Counted from the first letter of the stretch, positions 7,751 to 16,790 are shown. The stretch is 64,000 nt of DNA from DATHWB01 sp040880725 (GCA_040880725.1 JBBDHV010000005.1:62001-126000), one strand, 5' to 3'. Notes: a model not told the origin generated them from the sequence alone. Translations and numbers: made by a program.

Positions 7751-9442
7751 ATGAGCGAGCACCATTCGGACCAGCCCACCGTGGGGCGGGTCATCGGCAC
7801 CGAGGACGCCACGCCCCTGGAATTCTGGGTCGCGGTCGCCGAAGGCCAGTACCTGCAACTCGACGACGTCGTGGCACTCGAGCGGGTCCTGCCCGGTGGG
7901 GAGTTGGTCTCCATGTTCGGGATGGTGTCACAAGTCCGGGCGCGCCACGAGGGGGCACGTTTCGACTCCGATGTGTTCCTCATCGAGGACGGTGTGCTTC
8001 CCGCAGAGGTCGCCGAGTCGGCGAAGATCGCAGCCACTCGTTTCGAGCCTGAGACGTTCGTCCCACCCCGGCCGGGACAGGCCGTGCGCCGAGCGGTGGG
8101 AGACGAGCGGGAGAAGGCCCTGTTCTTCGACCGGATGGACGAGCGCCTCCCGATCGGCCTGTCACGATCCGGTGAGCCGCTGTTCGTCAACCTCGAGTTC
8201 CTCGACGGCCGGCGTGGAGCCCACGTCAACATCTCGGGGATCTCGGGAGTCGCCACGAAGACCACCTATGCCACGTTCTTGCTGCACTCGATCTTCACGA
8301 GCGGGGTGCTCGGGGCGCGAGCGGTCAACACCAAAGCCCTGATCTTCAACGTCAAGGGCGAGGACCTGCTGTTCTTGGATCGTCCGAACTCGGCTCTCGA
8401 TCCGGACCAGGCCGCCCGCTACGGAACCCTGGGGCTTCCCGCCGAGGCGTTCGCGTCGCTTTCGGTGTACGCCCCACCGAGGCCGGGGGGATCCGTGGCG
8501 GCCCCCGATGTCTACTCGCGCACCGATGGCGTCGTGACGAGCTTCTTCTGGACTCTCGAACAGTTCTGTCACGACGATCTGCTCCCGTTTCTGTTCGCCG
8601 ACGCCGAGGACGACAGGGCGCAGTACACGATGGTGATCCACAACGTCATGGCGCGGCTGCACAAGGCGGTGGCCCTCGACGATGGGGCGGTGATGTTGGA
8701 TGGCGAGACGGTGCGGACCTTCACGGACCTCACCCAACTCATCCAACGGCGCGTCACCGACGACGACTGGGCCGGGCCGGCGATTGGAATGGGGACCGTC
8801 AATGCCTTTGTTCGTCGCCTGCTGGGTTCGGTGCGACACGTCGAGCGCCTGATCCGCGGCGATGTCGTGAACGCCGCCAAGCACCAGATCAGCCTGGACA
8901 GTCAGGTGACGGTGGTCGACATCCACAATCTCAACGATCGCGCCAAACGGTTCGTCGTCGGCGTCACCATTCGGCGTCAGTTCGAGTTCAAGGAACGCGC
9001 CGGTCAGTCCGACGAGCTCTTGTTCCTGGTCCTCGACGAATTGAACAAGTACGCCCCTCGGGACGGCTCCAGTCCGATCAAGGAGATCCTGCTGGATGTC
9101 GCCGAGCGGGGGAGGAGCCTGGGTGTCATCCTCGTCGGTGCCCAACAGACGGCCTCGGAGATCGAACGCCGCATCATCGCCAACTCGTCGATCCGAGTAG
9201 TCGGACGTCTCGACTCTGCCGAGGCCGCACGGGAGGAATACGGCTTCCTCCCGACGGTACAGCGGCAACGGTCCACGATCCTGAAACCCGGGACGATGAT
9301 CGTCTCCCAACCGGAACTCCCGGTGCCGCTCGTGCTCGAGTTCCCGTTCCCGGCGTGGGCGACGCGGGCATCCGAGGCCTCAACAGCGGTTCCCTCCGGC
9401 GGACCGGAGGACCCGTTCGCGGGGCTCGACGTCGGCCGCTGA
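7751..9442 (+). CDS. HerA-like DNA translocase ATPase with an altered Walker A motif
   Basis: A 563-residue ATPase of the HerA/FtsK superfamily. HerA hexamers pump DNA and feed the NurA nuclease during resection of broken ends. The N-terminal 140 residues form the small beta-barrel (HAS-barrel-like) region. The P-loop reads GISGVATKTT (residues 163-172, Lys170), with Thr in place of the usual Gly before the lysine. Walker B is LLFLVLDELNKYAP, followed by LLDVAERGRSLGVILVGAQQTASEIERR, which carries the sensor and arginine-finger region typical of HerA. A NurA gene and an sbcDC pair lie 3-7 kb downstream on the same strand, which strongly supports a role in end resection. A hairpin follows the gene. 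Confidence 0.8.
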   Translation: MSEHHSDQPTVGRVIGTEDATPLEFWVAVAEGQYLQLDDVVALERVLPGGELVSMFGMVSQVRARHEGARFDSDVFLIEDGVLPAEVAESAKIAATRFEPETFVPPRPGQAVRRAVGDEREKALFFDRMDERLPIGLSRSGEPLFVNLEFLDGRRGAHVNISGISGVATKTTYATFLLHSIFTSGVLGARAVNTKALIFNVKGEDLLFLDRPNSALDPDQAARYGTLGLPAEAFASLSVYAPPRPGGSVAAPDVYSRTDGVVTSFFWTLEQFCHDDLLPFLFADAEDDRAQYTMVIHNVMARLHKAVALDDGAVMLDGETVRTFTDLTQLIQRRVTDDDWAGPAIGMGTVNAFVRRLLGSVRHVERLIRGDVVNAAKHQISLDSQVTVVDIHNLNDRAKRFVVGVTIRRQFEFKERAGQSDELLFLVLDELNKYAPRDGSSPIKEILLDVAERGRSLGVILVGAQQTASEIERRIIANSSIRVVGRLDSAEAAREEYGFLPTVQRQRSTILKPGTMIVSQPELPVPLVLEFPFPAWATRASEASTAVPSGGPEDPFAGLDVGR

Positions 9443-9482
9443 CCGACGCTCGCAGACCCACGGGGGTGGCCACCCGCGACCA

Positions 9483-9506
9483 CACCCCGTCATGGGCCAT
9501 GGGGTG
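9483..9506 (+). terminator. Hairpin downstream of the HerA-like gene
   Basis: The arms CACCCC/GGGGTG, with inner pairs CATG/CATG around a GG loop and a GT bulge, lie 40 nt after the HerA stop codon. No T tract follows, so its efficiency as a terminator is uncertain. Confidence 0.5.
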
Positions 9507-9639
9507 ACAACGAGGGCTTCGACATGCCGGCTTCCAGTTGTGAGATGAGGCTGGCGGACTCTGGCAGACTCCGGGACTCGAGGATGTACCTCCATGAGAC
9601 ATGGTGCGCAGTGTGACTGAGCAGCAGGGGAAGAGGGAT

Positions 9640-10854
9640 GTGAACGGCGGGATGACATTCGACGTGTGTGTGGTGGGTGCGGGACTCGTCGGATTGGCGA
9701 CCGCTCGTGCTCTGACGGAGTTGCGGCCCGGTCTCGCGGTGCTGGTATTGGACAAAGAGGACGGCGTGGCCCGCCACCAGAGCAGCCACAACAGCGGAGT
9801 CGTCCACTCGGGGCTTTATTACAAGCCCGGCTCGTTGAAGGCCCGGTTGTGTGTCGAAGGCCGGGAAGCGATGTACGCCCTATGCGACGAGGCGCATATC
9901 GCCGCCGATCGGTCGGGCAAGCTCGTGATCGCGACCGATCCGTCCGAAATCACCGCCCTCGACGAACTGGAGCGTCGGGGTCGGGCGAACGGTCTCGAAG
10001 GACTGAAGCGGCTGTCCGCCGACGAGATCGCTGCATTCGAGCCGCATGCGGTCGGTCTGGCCGCGCTGCTCGTTCCCGAGGCCGGCGTGGCGGACTTTCC
10101 CGCCGTCGCCGAACACGTCGCAGCCCTGCTCGCCCGTTCCGGGGCCGAGATCCGCACCTCCCATGCAGTGGAGAGCATCGCGCACAGGGCCGACGGAGTC
10201 GAGGTGCGCGCCGGAGGTGAACGATTCATGGCGCGATCCCTGGTCAACTGTTCGGGCCTCCACTCCGACAGGGTGGCGGCGATGGCAGGGGTCACGCCTC
10301 GTGTCCGCATCGTCCCGTTTCGGGGCGAGTACTACAAGCTCGCGGCGCCCGCAGCCGACCTCGTACGCGCGCTGATCTACCCCGTCCCCGACCCGCGCTT
10401 TCCATTTCTCGGAGTCCACTTCACGCGACGGATCGACGGCGCGGTGGAAGTGGGACCGAATGCGCTGCTCGCGCTCGGACGGGAGCACTATCGGGGAACT
10501 TCTCCCGACTGGTCGGACCTCGCCGAGACGGTGCGACATGCCGGCTTTCGCCGGCTCGCGGCCCGACATTGGCGGTCCGGCGCCAAGGAGTTGATGAATT
10601 CACGGTCGCGCCGGCTATACGCCCGTCTGGCGGGGCGTCTCGTCCCGGGGATGACCGCTTCCGACCTGCTGGCGGGCGGCTCGGGTGTCCGCGCACAGGC
10701 GGTCGCGTCCGACGGGTCGCTCGTCGATGACTTCGTGTTCGAAGAGGCAGGTTCGACCATCCACGTGCTCAATGCACCGTCCCCGGGTGCCACTGCCAGT
10801 CTTGCCATCGGACGCCACATTGCCGAACGGACACTTCCCCTGATCCGACGGTGA
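9640..10854 (+). CDS. lhgO: L-2-hydroxyglutarate oxidase
   Basis: An FAD enzyme of the DAO family that oxidises L-2-hydroxyglutarate to 2-oxoglutarate, usually passing electrons to the membrane quinone pool. The dinucleotide-binding motif is VVGAGLVGLATARALTE near the N-terminus. The family hallmark HQSSHNSGVVHSGLYYKPGS follows, then LKARLCVEG. The C-terminal FAD contact is LAGGSGVRAQAV with NAPSPGATASLAIG. About 404 residues, close to the usual 400. Three starts are possible; GTG at 9640 has AGGGGAAG well placed upstream, ATG at 9652 is the next choice. It stands alone between HerA and an amidohydrolase remnant. Confidence 0.88.
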   Translation: MNGGMTFDVCVVGAGLVGLATARALTELRPGLAVLVLDKEDGVARHQSSHNSGVVHSGLYYKPGSLKARLCVEGREAMYALCDEAHIAADRSGKLVIATDPSEITALDELERRGRANGLEGLKRLSADEIAAFEPHAVGLAALLVPEAGVADFPAVAEHVAALLARSGAEIRTSHAVESIAHRADGVEVRAGGERFMARSLVNCSGLHSDRVAAMAGVTPRVRIVPFRGEYYKLAAPAADLVRALIYPVPDPRFPFLGVHFTRRIDGAVEVGPNALLALGREHYRGTSPDWSDLAETVRHAGFRRLAARHWRSGAKELMNSRSRRLYARLAGRLVPGMTASDLLAGGSGVRAQAVASDGSLVDDFVFEEAGSTIHVLNAPSPGATASLAIGRHIAERTLPLIRR

Positions 10855-10883
10855 CGTGGGCGCCGAAGTGTGTACTGGCACTG

Positions 10884-11108
10884 ATGCTTCGGACCGACCG
10901 CCTCAACGTCACCCCGCTGGACGATCCGGCGACTGCCATCGTCGTGGGCGTGGACACCAGCAACGTCGACACGGTGCTGATCGCCGGCCGGGTGATGAAT
11001 CGGGCTGGCAGGCTCTCGCACGTCGACTGGGCTGCAGTTCGCAGGATGACCGGGGAATCCCGCGATCGGGTGATCGAGAAGTCGGGATTCAAGCCGCCTC
11101 GGATCTGA
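10884..11108 (+). pseudogene. Remnant of an amidohydrolase (C-terminal part only)
   Basis: The 74-residue frame reads LRTDRLNVTPLDDPATAIVV, then NVDTVLIAGRVMNRAGRLSH, then VDWAAVRRMTGESRDRVIEK. This is the C-terminal beta-sandwich and tail of metal-dependent amidohydrolases of the chlorohydrolase/deaminase group. The whole TIM-barrel with its metal histidines is missing, and upstream sequence is the end of lhgO. It is therefore a truncated remnant rather than a small functional gene. The exact left limit is uncertain because the first codons no longer match the family. Confidence 0.65.
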
Positions 11109-11127
11109 GTGGCTGTCCCAGTCGGCG

Positions 11128-12330
11128 TCAGCGCCGGAGGATCGATCCTGTCGAGGGAAACTCCACTGCGCTGTCCGCTTTGCGGAGGTGTTCGGCGAAC
11201 GCGCCCAGATCGGCGCGTTCCCAGGGTTGGTAGATGTGTGGTGTGCCGGGCGGGTGGGCGGAGCCGGTTTCGGTGCGGAGAAAGTCGAGGATCTCTGCCC
11301 GCACCGGCTCGGGACACAGCGGAGACGACATGACCGATTCGATCGACTCCGTTCGCATCCCGGAGACATGTGCGTCGCCCTTGTCCTCGTGAAAGTGTGG
11401 GTTGCGAGTCTCCACCTGAAAGACGTCCACCGAGGACACCTCTGGGTGCGGCGATGGTCCGACGCCGCCGAACTGCTCGAATAACTCGACAAACTCGTAG
11501 GGCTCCACCGCGAAGCCGCCGGCGAAACGAAGTCTCTTGGCCAGTTCCATCGTCATCGCGTGCTCACCTGCGTTCCCAGTCCGGATCACCTCTGTGCCAA
11601 AGCCGTTGTAATGGGAGAGCACCAGATTGAGGAACCGATTGGTGACGTGGGTGGTCCGGCCCCACCGGTTGAAGACGAGCCGCCCCTCTTCGACCTTCGG
11701 CTTGGACTGCCATGAGATCCGCACCATCGCGTACGGGGTGGGCGCGAGGTGGAGGCCCGCCGCGAACACCTTCACATACTCGTGGACCGCCCCCGGAACG
11801 TAGTTGTCGGCATCGATGAAGCCCACGTGCGCTTTCTGAGCGAGCGCGGCCATGAGCATGCCGATCACCATCGCTTCTCCCTTCCCGCGCCGCACGAGAT
11901 GGCCGTCGATCAGGTCGCCCATCCCCGAGCTGCCGAGCGCATCGGCCAGGCCCGGATCGTCCTGATGGACGGCCACTGCCGGACGATCTGCCACACGACA
12001 GAACCGATCCAGTAGTTCGAGTTCGAGGCCGAACCGGTCGACGGGGGCCCGTTCGGATGCGGAGACCAGCACGATCAGGCAGTCATGGGGAATTCCCGAC
12101 AGCACGCCTTCGATGACCTTGCGGCGTTCGTTCTTGGTGGGCACGACGATGGCCATGTGCTGTTCGACGGCATGAATCGCAGCAGGCGGAACGAGGTTGA
12201 CGAGTCTGCCGTCCACGGTGGTCGCGTCGGGGTCGCCATCGAGGCCGGAGTCGAGTTCGATGACTTGGGTGGTCTCGTGGATGCGGACAGCGCCGAACCG
12301 CTCGTGGCGGTGGGGGTACTCGATCCGCAT
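11128..12330 (-). CDS. mpgS: Mannosyl-3-phosphoglycerate synthase
   Basis: Transfers mannose from GDP-mannose to 3-phosphoglycerate, the first step of the two-step route to the compatible solute mannosylglycerate (GT55 family). The 400-residue protein carries the donor/metal motif FIDADNYVPGAVHEYVK, then RISWQSKPKV, the acceptor-side block RWGRTTHVTNRFLNLVLS, and TGNAGEHAMTMELAKRL with EPYEFVELFEQFGG. These blocks run in the family order. ATG at 12330 gives normal length; 53 bp separate it from the divergent sbcD. The phosphatase for the second step is not in the window. GDP-mannose can come from manC at 30.7 kb. It interrupts the herA...sbcD neighbourhood on the opposite strand. Confidence 0.9.
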   Translation of the reverse strand: MRIEYPHRHERFGAVRIHETTQVIELDSGLDGDPDATTVDGRLVNLVPPAAIHAVEQHMAIVVPTKNERRKVIEGVLSGIPHDCLIVLVSASERAPVDRFGLELELLDRFCRVADRPAVAVHQDDPGLADALGSSGMGDLIDGHLVRRGKGEAMVIGMLMAALAQKAHVGFIDADNYVPGAVHEYVKVFAAGLHLAPTPYAMVRISWQSKPKVEEGRLVFNRWGRTTHVTNRFLNLVLSHYNGFGTEVIRTGNAGEHAMTMELAKRLRFAGGFAVEPYEFVELFEQFGGVGPSPHPEVSSVDVFQVETRNPHFHEDKGDAHVSGMRTESIESVMSSPLCPEPVRAEILDFLRTETGSAHPPGTPHIYQPWERADLGAFAEHLRKADSAVEFPSTGSILRR

Positions 12331-12383
12331 CGTCGGGCGAGGGTATCGGAGAAGTGTCGGTACCGGGCGATACAGTCGGCGAC

Positions 12384-13514
12384 GTGAAGGCGCTGCACAC
12401 TTCGGACTGGCACGTGGGGCGAGCGATACGGGGCCGCAGCCGGGCTGGGGAGCATCGTGAGGTGCTCGCCGAGATCGTCGAGCAGGCGTCCTCGCAGTCG
12501 GTGGATCTGGTGTTGGTGGCGGGTGACCTGTTCGACTCCGCGGCACCGCCGCCGGAGTCCGAGAGCATCGTCTTCCGGGCGCTTCTCGATCTCGCGGACG
12601 TCGCGCCGGTGGTCGTCGTGGCAGGCAACCACGACAATCCACGGCGATTCGAGGCTTTGCAGCCGCTGCTGGCACTGGGCAGGGTGACGGCGATCTCTGC
12701 CCTCCGCCCACCTGACGACGGGGGAGTGCTCGACTTCGCATCCATCGGCACGCGGGTCGTGCCGATTCCCTGGACGAGCCAGCGGGCCATCGTTTCCGCC
12801 GACGATCTCATCGGACGGGACCGAGACGACAACGTGGTGGCGTACATCGACAGGATGCGACGGGTGATCGAGTCGCTGACCGCCGACCTCACCACCGGCA
12901 CCGTGAATCTCGTGGTCGCCCACCTGATGATGCATGTGGAACCGAAGATGACCGCAGGCAGCGAACGTGTGGCGCACACCGTCTTCGAATACTCGCTCCC
13001 GGCCCAGGCGTTTCCGGGGTCCCTCAGCTATGTGGCGCTCGGCCATCTCCATCGTCCGCAACGGGTTCCCACGGCCGCACCGGTCCGCTACTCGGGGTCC
13101 CCGCTGCAACTCGACTTCGGCGAGGCCGGGGAGCAGAAGTCGACGGTGTTGGTGGAGGCCGAGCCGGGTCGGCCGGCGAAGCTCACCGAACTGCCCCTGA
13201 TCGGTGGCACTCGGCTCGCGGTGCTGCGCGGGACGTTGCCACAGGTCTTCGAACAGGCCGAGGCGATGGGGGAGGCACACATCCGCGTCGTGCTCGAAGA
13301 AACCCCTCGCGTCGGGCTCGCCGAAGAGGTGCGGCAACGGATACCGGGAGCGGTCGATGTGGTCCTCGAGCGGACACAGGATTCGGCAACGCCTCCCGAA
13401 CGGGCGCGCCTCGGTCGCCCGCCCCGGGAGCTCTTTGTCGAATACCTCGAACACCAGCAGGCCGACGTCGGGCTGGTGACGATCTTCGACGAGTTGTTCG
13501 ACGAGGTGTCATGA
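12384..13514 (+). CDS. sbcD: SbcD/Mre11-type nuclease subunit
   Basis: Metallophosphatase-fold nuclease, the Mre11 partner of SbcC, acting on DNA ends and hairpins. All phosphodiesterase motifs are visible in order: HTSDWHVG, VAGDLFDSAAP, AGNHDNPRR, VVAHLMMHVE and ALGHLHRPQ, then YSGSPLQLDF. The protein is 376 residues; the GTG at 12384 (VKALHTSDWH) is chosen because codons before it do not match the family and the motif normally sits at the extreme N-terminus. The stop codon overlaps the sbcC ATG (ATGA), so the complex subunits are coupled. Confidence 0.92.
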   Translation: MKALHTSDWHVGRAIRGRSRAGEHREVLAEIVEQASSQSVDLVLVAGDLFDSAAPPPESESIVFRALLDLADVAPVVVVAGNHDNPRRFEALQPLLALGRVTAISALRPPDDGGVLDFASIGTRVVPIPWTSQRAIVSADDLIGRDRDDNVVAYIDRMRRVIESLTADLTTGTVNLVVAHLMMHVEPKMTAGSERVAHTVFEYSLPAQAFPGSLSYVALGHLHRPQRVPTAAPVRYSGSPLQLDFGEAGEQKSTVLVEAEPGRPAKLTELPLIGGTRLAVLRGTLPQVFEQAEAMGEAHIRVVLEETPRVGLAEEVRQRIPGAVDVVLERTQDSATPPERARLGRPPRELFVEYLEHQQADVGLVTIFDELFDEVS

Positions 13515-15874
13515 GACCGGTCGCTCTTCACCTTGCCGGGTTCACTGCCTATCGAGCACCGACGGACATCGACTTCCAGGGCGCGGACCTCTTTGCGTTG
13601 ACCGGCCCGACCGGATCGGGAAAATCGAGCATCATCGACGCCATCTGCTTCGCGCTGTACGGCTCGATACCCCGGCTGACCGGCGTCGCTCCTGTCGTGT
13701 CGCTCGGAAAGCCCGAAGCGCGGATTCGGCTGGTGTTCGAGGTCGAGGGTGAGACGTGGACGGTGAGTCGACTCATCGTGCGACATGGGGAGGGCGCCTC
13801 CCAGCGGGATGTCCGCCTGGAAGGCCCGGGCGTGGCGCTGGAGGGCGTGCGCGAGGTCGATGCCCGCATCGTGCGGTTGCTCGGCCTCGGATTTGATCAC
13901 TTCACGCGGACCGTCGTGTTGCCGCAGGGTCGGTTCGCGGCATTCCTCGAAGACGGTCCCGCCGCCCGGGAGAAGCTGCTCAAGCAGTTGCTGGACCTCG
14001 GTGTGTACGAGGAAATGCGCAAGCGCGGCGCGTCCCACGCGACCCGGCTGGAAGGTGAGATCGCCGTCATCGACGCGCAGTGCCACGACCTCCTGGTCGA
14101 CGAGGACCAGGTCATCCAAGCCCAGCATCGGCTCGATCGACTCGTGTCACTCCGGGACTTCGTCGCCGAGGCTGCGGCCACGCAGGAGAAGGCGGCCACG
14201 GCATTGCGAGAGGCTCGGGAGGCGAGAGAACGGGTCGTCGTGGACCTGGGACGGTTGGCGGCGGTCAAGGCGCCCGTGGGTCTTGACGACATGAGCGCGG
14301 CGTTGGCTGCAGCTCGGTCAGGGGTCGACGACGCTCGGGAGAAGCTGGCAGTAGCACAGGCTGCGGCAGTCGAGATCGACGCACGGCGGGCCGAGCTCGG
14401 TGAGCTGTCCGCGCTGGACGGGGCGATCGCGATCCACACTCGCATCGCCGAACTGACCGAGCGTCTCGCCCGCGGCAGCAAGCTGGTCGAAGAGGCCAAA
14501 GCGGTCACCCAGAAGACCCTCGACGAATTCGAGGCGGCCGTGGCGCGGGTGGACGACTCCGCGGCCTCGCTGGGAGTCCTCGAGCAGGCCCACGCAGCCC
14601 ACGCGATTCGGGCGCACCTCCAGGACGGCGACGAATGTCCCGTCTGTCAGCGTTTGATCAATGCAGTGCCTGGATCCGAACCTCCGGCGGATCTCGAGGC
14701 GGCCAGGGACACCTTGGCCAAGGCGACCGCTGCCCGCGACGCCGTGAATCTCCGGCTCGCGGAGTCCCGGGCGGAGCTCGCCCGGCTCGAAGGACACCTC
14801 GAACAGCGCACCGAGGAGCTGGCGGATGCTCGGAGTGCCGCCGGCGGCCAACTCTCGCTCGACGACGCACGACAACGTCGGGAGGCAGCCGGGGCGCTCG
14901 ACACAGAGGTTGGGTCTGCCCGGGCGGCGCTGACGGAGGCGGGAGCCCGGCACGACCGCGCGGTCGCCGCCCTGGAGGCCGCAGAGAAGGCTGGGGCGGC
15001 GGCTTCCGAGACGCTCGACCGGGCGCGTGACACCCTCGCGGGGCTCGAACCCCCGGTTGCACAGCGCGCTCATCCCGCAGCGGACTGGGCGACGCTGCTG
15101 GAGTGGTGCAAGGAGCGGCAAGCCGCCTTCGATGCCCGCCGGGTCGAACTCGACGAGGAAGCGAACCGTCGTGAGTCGGAGGTCGGCGAGGCGCGCGCCG
15201 CGATCGAAGCGGCCGCGGCAGAGGCCGGGCTTTCCGAGGTTGGTGACGATGTGAAGGTCTCGGTGGCCGCCGCCATCGCCAAGACGGAGGCGACCCTCCA
15301 GAGGTTGCAGGCAGACCTCGAAAAGCGTCGGGATCTCGAGAGCCGACGCAAGACACTCGATGGAGAGCGACTGCGGTATGACGAGACGGCCAAGCTCCTG
15401 CGCTCGAACCGGTTCCAGCAGTGGATGATCGAAGAAGCGCTCGTCGGTCTCGTCGACTTCGCAAACGCCGAGTTGACCAAGCTCGCGGGTGGGGCGTATT
15501 CGCTGGCCGTCGTGAGCGGGGACTTCGAGGTGATCGATCACCGAAACGCCGAGGCGAGACGGTCGGTGAAGACACTGTCGGGTGGGGAGACGTTTCTCGT
15601 CTCGTTGGCGCTCGCGTTGGCCCTCGCCGAACGGGTGGTCGCGACGTCGGCGATCGGCACCGCCCGCATCGAGTCCATGTTCCTCGACGAGGGCTTCGGC
15701 ACGCTGGACTCCGAGACACTCGACGTTGTCGCGTCGGTCGTCACCGAACTCGGTTCACGTGACCGGATGATCGGACTCGTCACACACGTTCGGGAACTGG
15801 CCGACCAGATTCCCACTCGATTCGAGGTGCGCAAGTTGCCCGACGGGGCCACGGTCACACGGGTGGACGCGTGA
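13511..15874 (+). CDS. sbcC: SbcC/Rad50-type SMC ATPase
   Basis: Rad50-like subunit of the SbcCD end-processing complex, 787 residues, which is short for bacterial SbcC (often 1000 or more) and nearer to archaeal Rad50. Walker A is TGPTGSGKSS (Lys38), followed by long Ala/Arg/Glu-rich coiled coils. The zinc hook is CPVC at residues 376-379, almost at the middle, which implies two arms of about equal length. The ABC signature is KTLSGGETFLVSLALALALA, Walker B is MFLDEGFGTLDSETLDVV, and LVTHVREL follows. Both ends overlap their neighbours (ATGA with sbcD, GTGA with nurA). Confidence 0.93.
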   Translation: MRPVALHLAGFTAYRAPTDIDFQGADLFALTGPTGSGKSSIIDAICFALYGSIPRLTGVAPVVSLGKPEARIRLVFEVEGETWTVSRLIVRHGEGASQRDVRLEGPGVALEGVREVDARIVRLLGLGFDHFTRTVVLPQGRFAAFLEDGPAAREKLLKQLLDLGVYEEMRKRGASHATRLEGEIAVIDAQCHDLLVDEDQVIQAQHRLDRLVSLRDFVAEAAATQEKAATALREAREARERVVVDLGRLAAVKAPVGLDDMSAALAAARSGVDDAREKLAVAQAAAVEIDARRAELGELSALDGAIAIHTRIAELTERLARGSKLVEEAKAVTQKTLDEFEAAVARVDDSAASLGVLEQAHAAHAIRAHLQDGDECPVCQRLINAVPGSEPPADLEAARDTLAKATAARDAVNLRLAESRAELARLEGHLEQRTEELADARSAAGGQLSLDDARQRREAAGALDTEVGSARAALTEAGARHDRAVAALEAAEKAGAAASETLDRARDTLAGLEPPVAQRAHPAADWATLLEWCKERQAAFDARRVELDEEANRRESEVGEARAAIEAAAAEAGLSEVGDDVKVSVAAAIAKTEATLQRLQADLEKRRDLESRRKTLDGERLRYDETAKLLRSNRFQQWMIEEALVGLVDFANAELTKLAGGAYSLAVVSGDFEVIDHRNAEARRSVKTLSGGETFLVSLALALALAERVVATSAIGTARIESMFLDEGFGTLDSETLDVVASVVTELGSRDRMIGLVTHVRELADQIPTRFEVRKLPDGATVTRVDA

Positions 15875-16776
15875 GGTTCTCGGTCGAGACATGGGCGCCG
15901 GAGTACGGGTCGCCCATGGAGGCCGAGATGGAAGAGTCGACGGTCACGGTCGACGTCGCGGTCGAAGTCCCGAAGGACGCGTGGCGGCCTCTCGAAGTCG
16001 ACGCTGCGCCGTCGCCCGACGTCGTGTTCGTGGATGGAGTGCGCCGGATCGACGCCAACGTGTGGATCGACGACGGGAGCGATCCGCCCACGTATGGAGT
16101 GTGCGCCACCTACGCCGCGGGGGCGGTGCGGTGCAATGGGTCCGCAGACGTCGCGGCAGTAATGGTGGAACGCAGCCTGTTCACGGCGGCGCGGTCGGCG
16201 GAATCGATCGACACCCGGCACGGCAGCTACGGCGTGGTGTCAACCGTGGGCTCGTCCCCCGAGGATTTGTGGATCGGCATCCAGAAGCGCATGGGAATCC
16301 TCGAAGGACGCGTGTCGGCCGGTCTCGAGGGAACCGGGATGATCGTCGTCGACGGGCCACTGTCCCATCATCAACAGGTCGAGGGTGCGGTGGGCTACGT
16401 GAAGAGTCAGCATGTCCATCACCTCCCACCCGAGGTGCGGGGAATCCTCCGGGAGATTCCGGTGGGTCGGCGGACCCCGGTGTTCATGGTCGGGGGAGCC
16501 AGGCAGGTCTTCTCGTGGTATCTGCGTTTGTCCGCGCTGGGCGGCAGCATGTCGGGGGTGGTGCGCTGTGAGGTCGAGGCGGCAGGAACCGCCGCAGAGG
16601 CAGTGCACATCGCCGATCGGGTGACCGCCACGCTGCCCCGATTCGCGTCCCACGAGCACAAGGACCCGCGCGCTCCCCAAAACCTCTACCCCATCGGCGG
16701 ACTCGAACGCGAACTGCGCCGCAGGCTCGGTGACCCGATGCTGATGTACCGCGCCCTCCGCCGCGCCGCCGCCTGA
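15871..16776 (+). CDS. nurA: NurA-domain nuclease
   Basis: A 301-residue protein matching the NurA 5'-3' nuclease family. Features are the first active-site aspartate in VVFVDGVRRIDANVWI (Asp55), the second in GMIVVDGPLS (about Asp152), the GYVKSQHVHHLPPE block and the C-terminal NLYPIGGLERELRRRLGDP tail. In archaea NurA forms a resection machine with HerA, Mre11 and Rad50. Here it starts inside the sbcC stop codon (GTGA), and a HerA-like gene lies upstream, so it very probably works with them on double-strand breaks. Confidence 0.82.
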   Translation: MRFSVETWAPEYGSPMEAEMEESTVTVDVAVEVPKDAWRPLEVDAAPSPDVVFVDGVRRIDANVWIDDGSDPPTYGVCATYAAGAVRCNGSADVAAVMVERSLFTAARSAESIDTRHGSYGVVSTVGSSPEDLWIGIQKRMGILEGRVSAGLEGTGMIVVDGPLSHHQQVEGAVGYVKSQHVHHLPPEVRGILREIPVGRRTPVFMVGGARQVFSWYLRLSALGGSMSGVVRCEVEAAGTAAEAVHIADRVTATLPRFASHEHKDPRAPQNLYPIGGLERELRRRLGDPMLMYRALRRAAA

Positions 16777-16790
16777 CCCCACCGCCCCGC

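Noticed and set aside
10851..11108. A free-standing 85-residue gene starting at GTG 10851
   Set aside because: Its text matches only the tail of amidohydrolases, and the first codons overlap the end of lhgO. A remnant is the better explanation.
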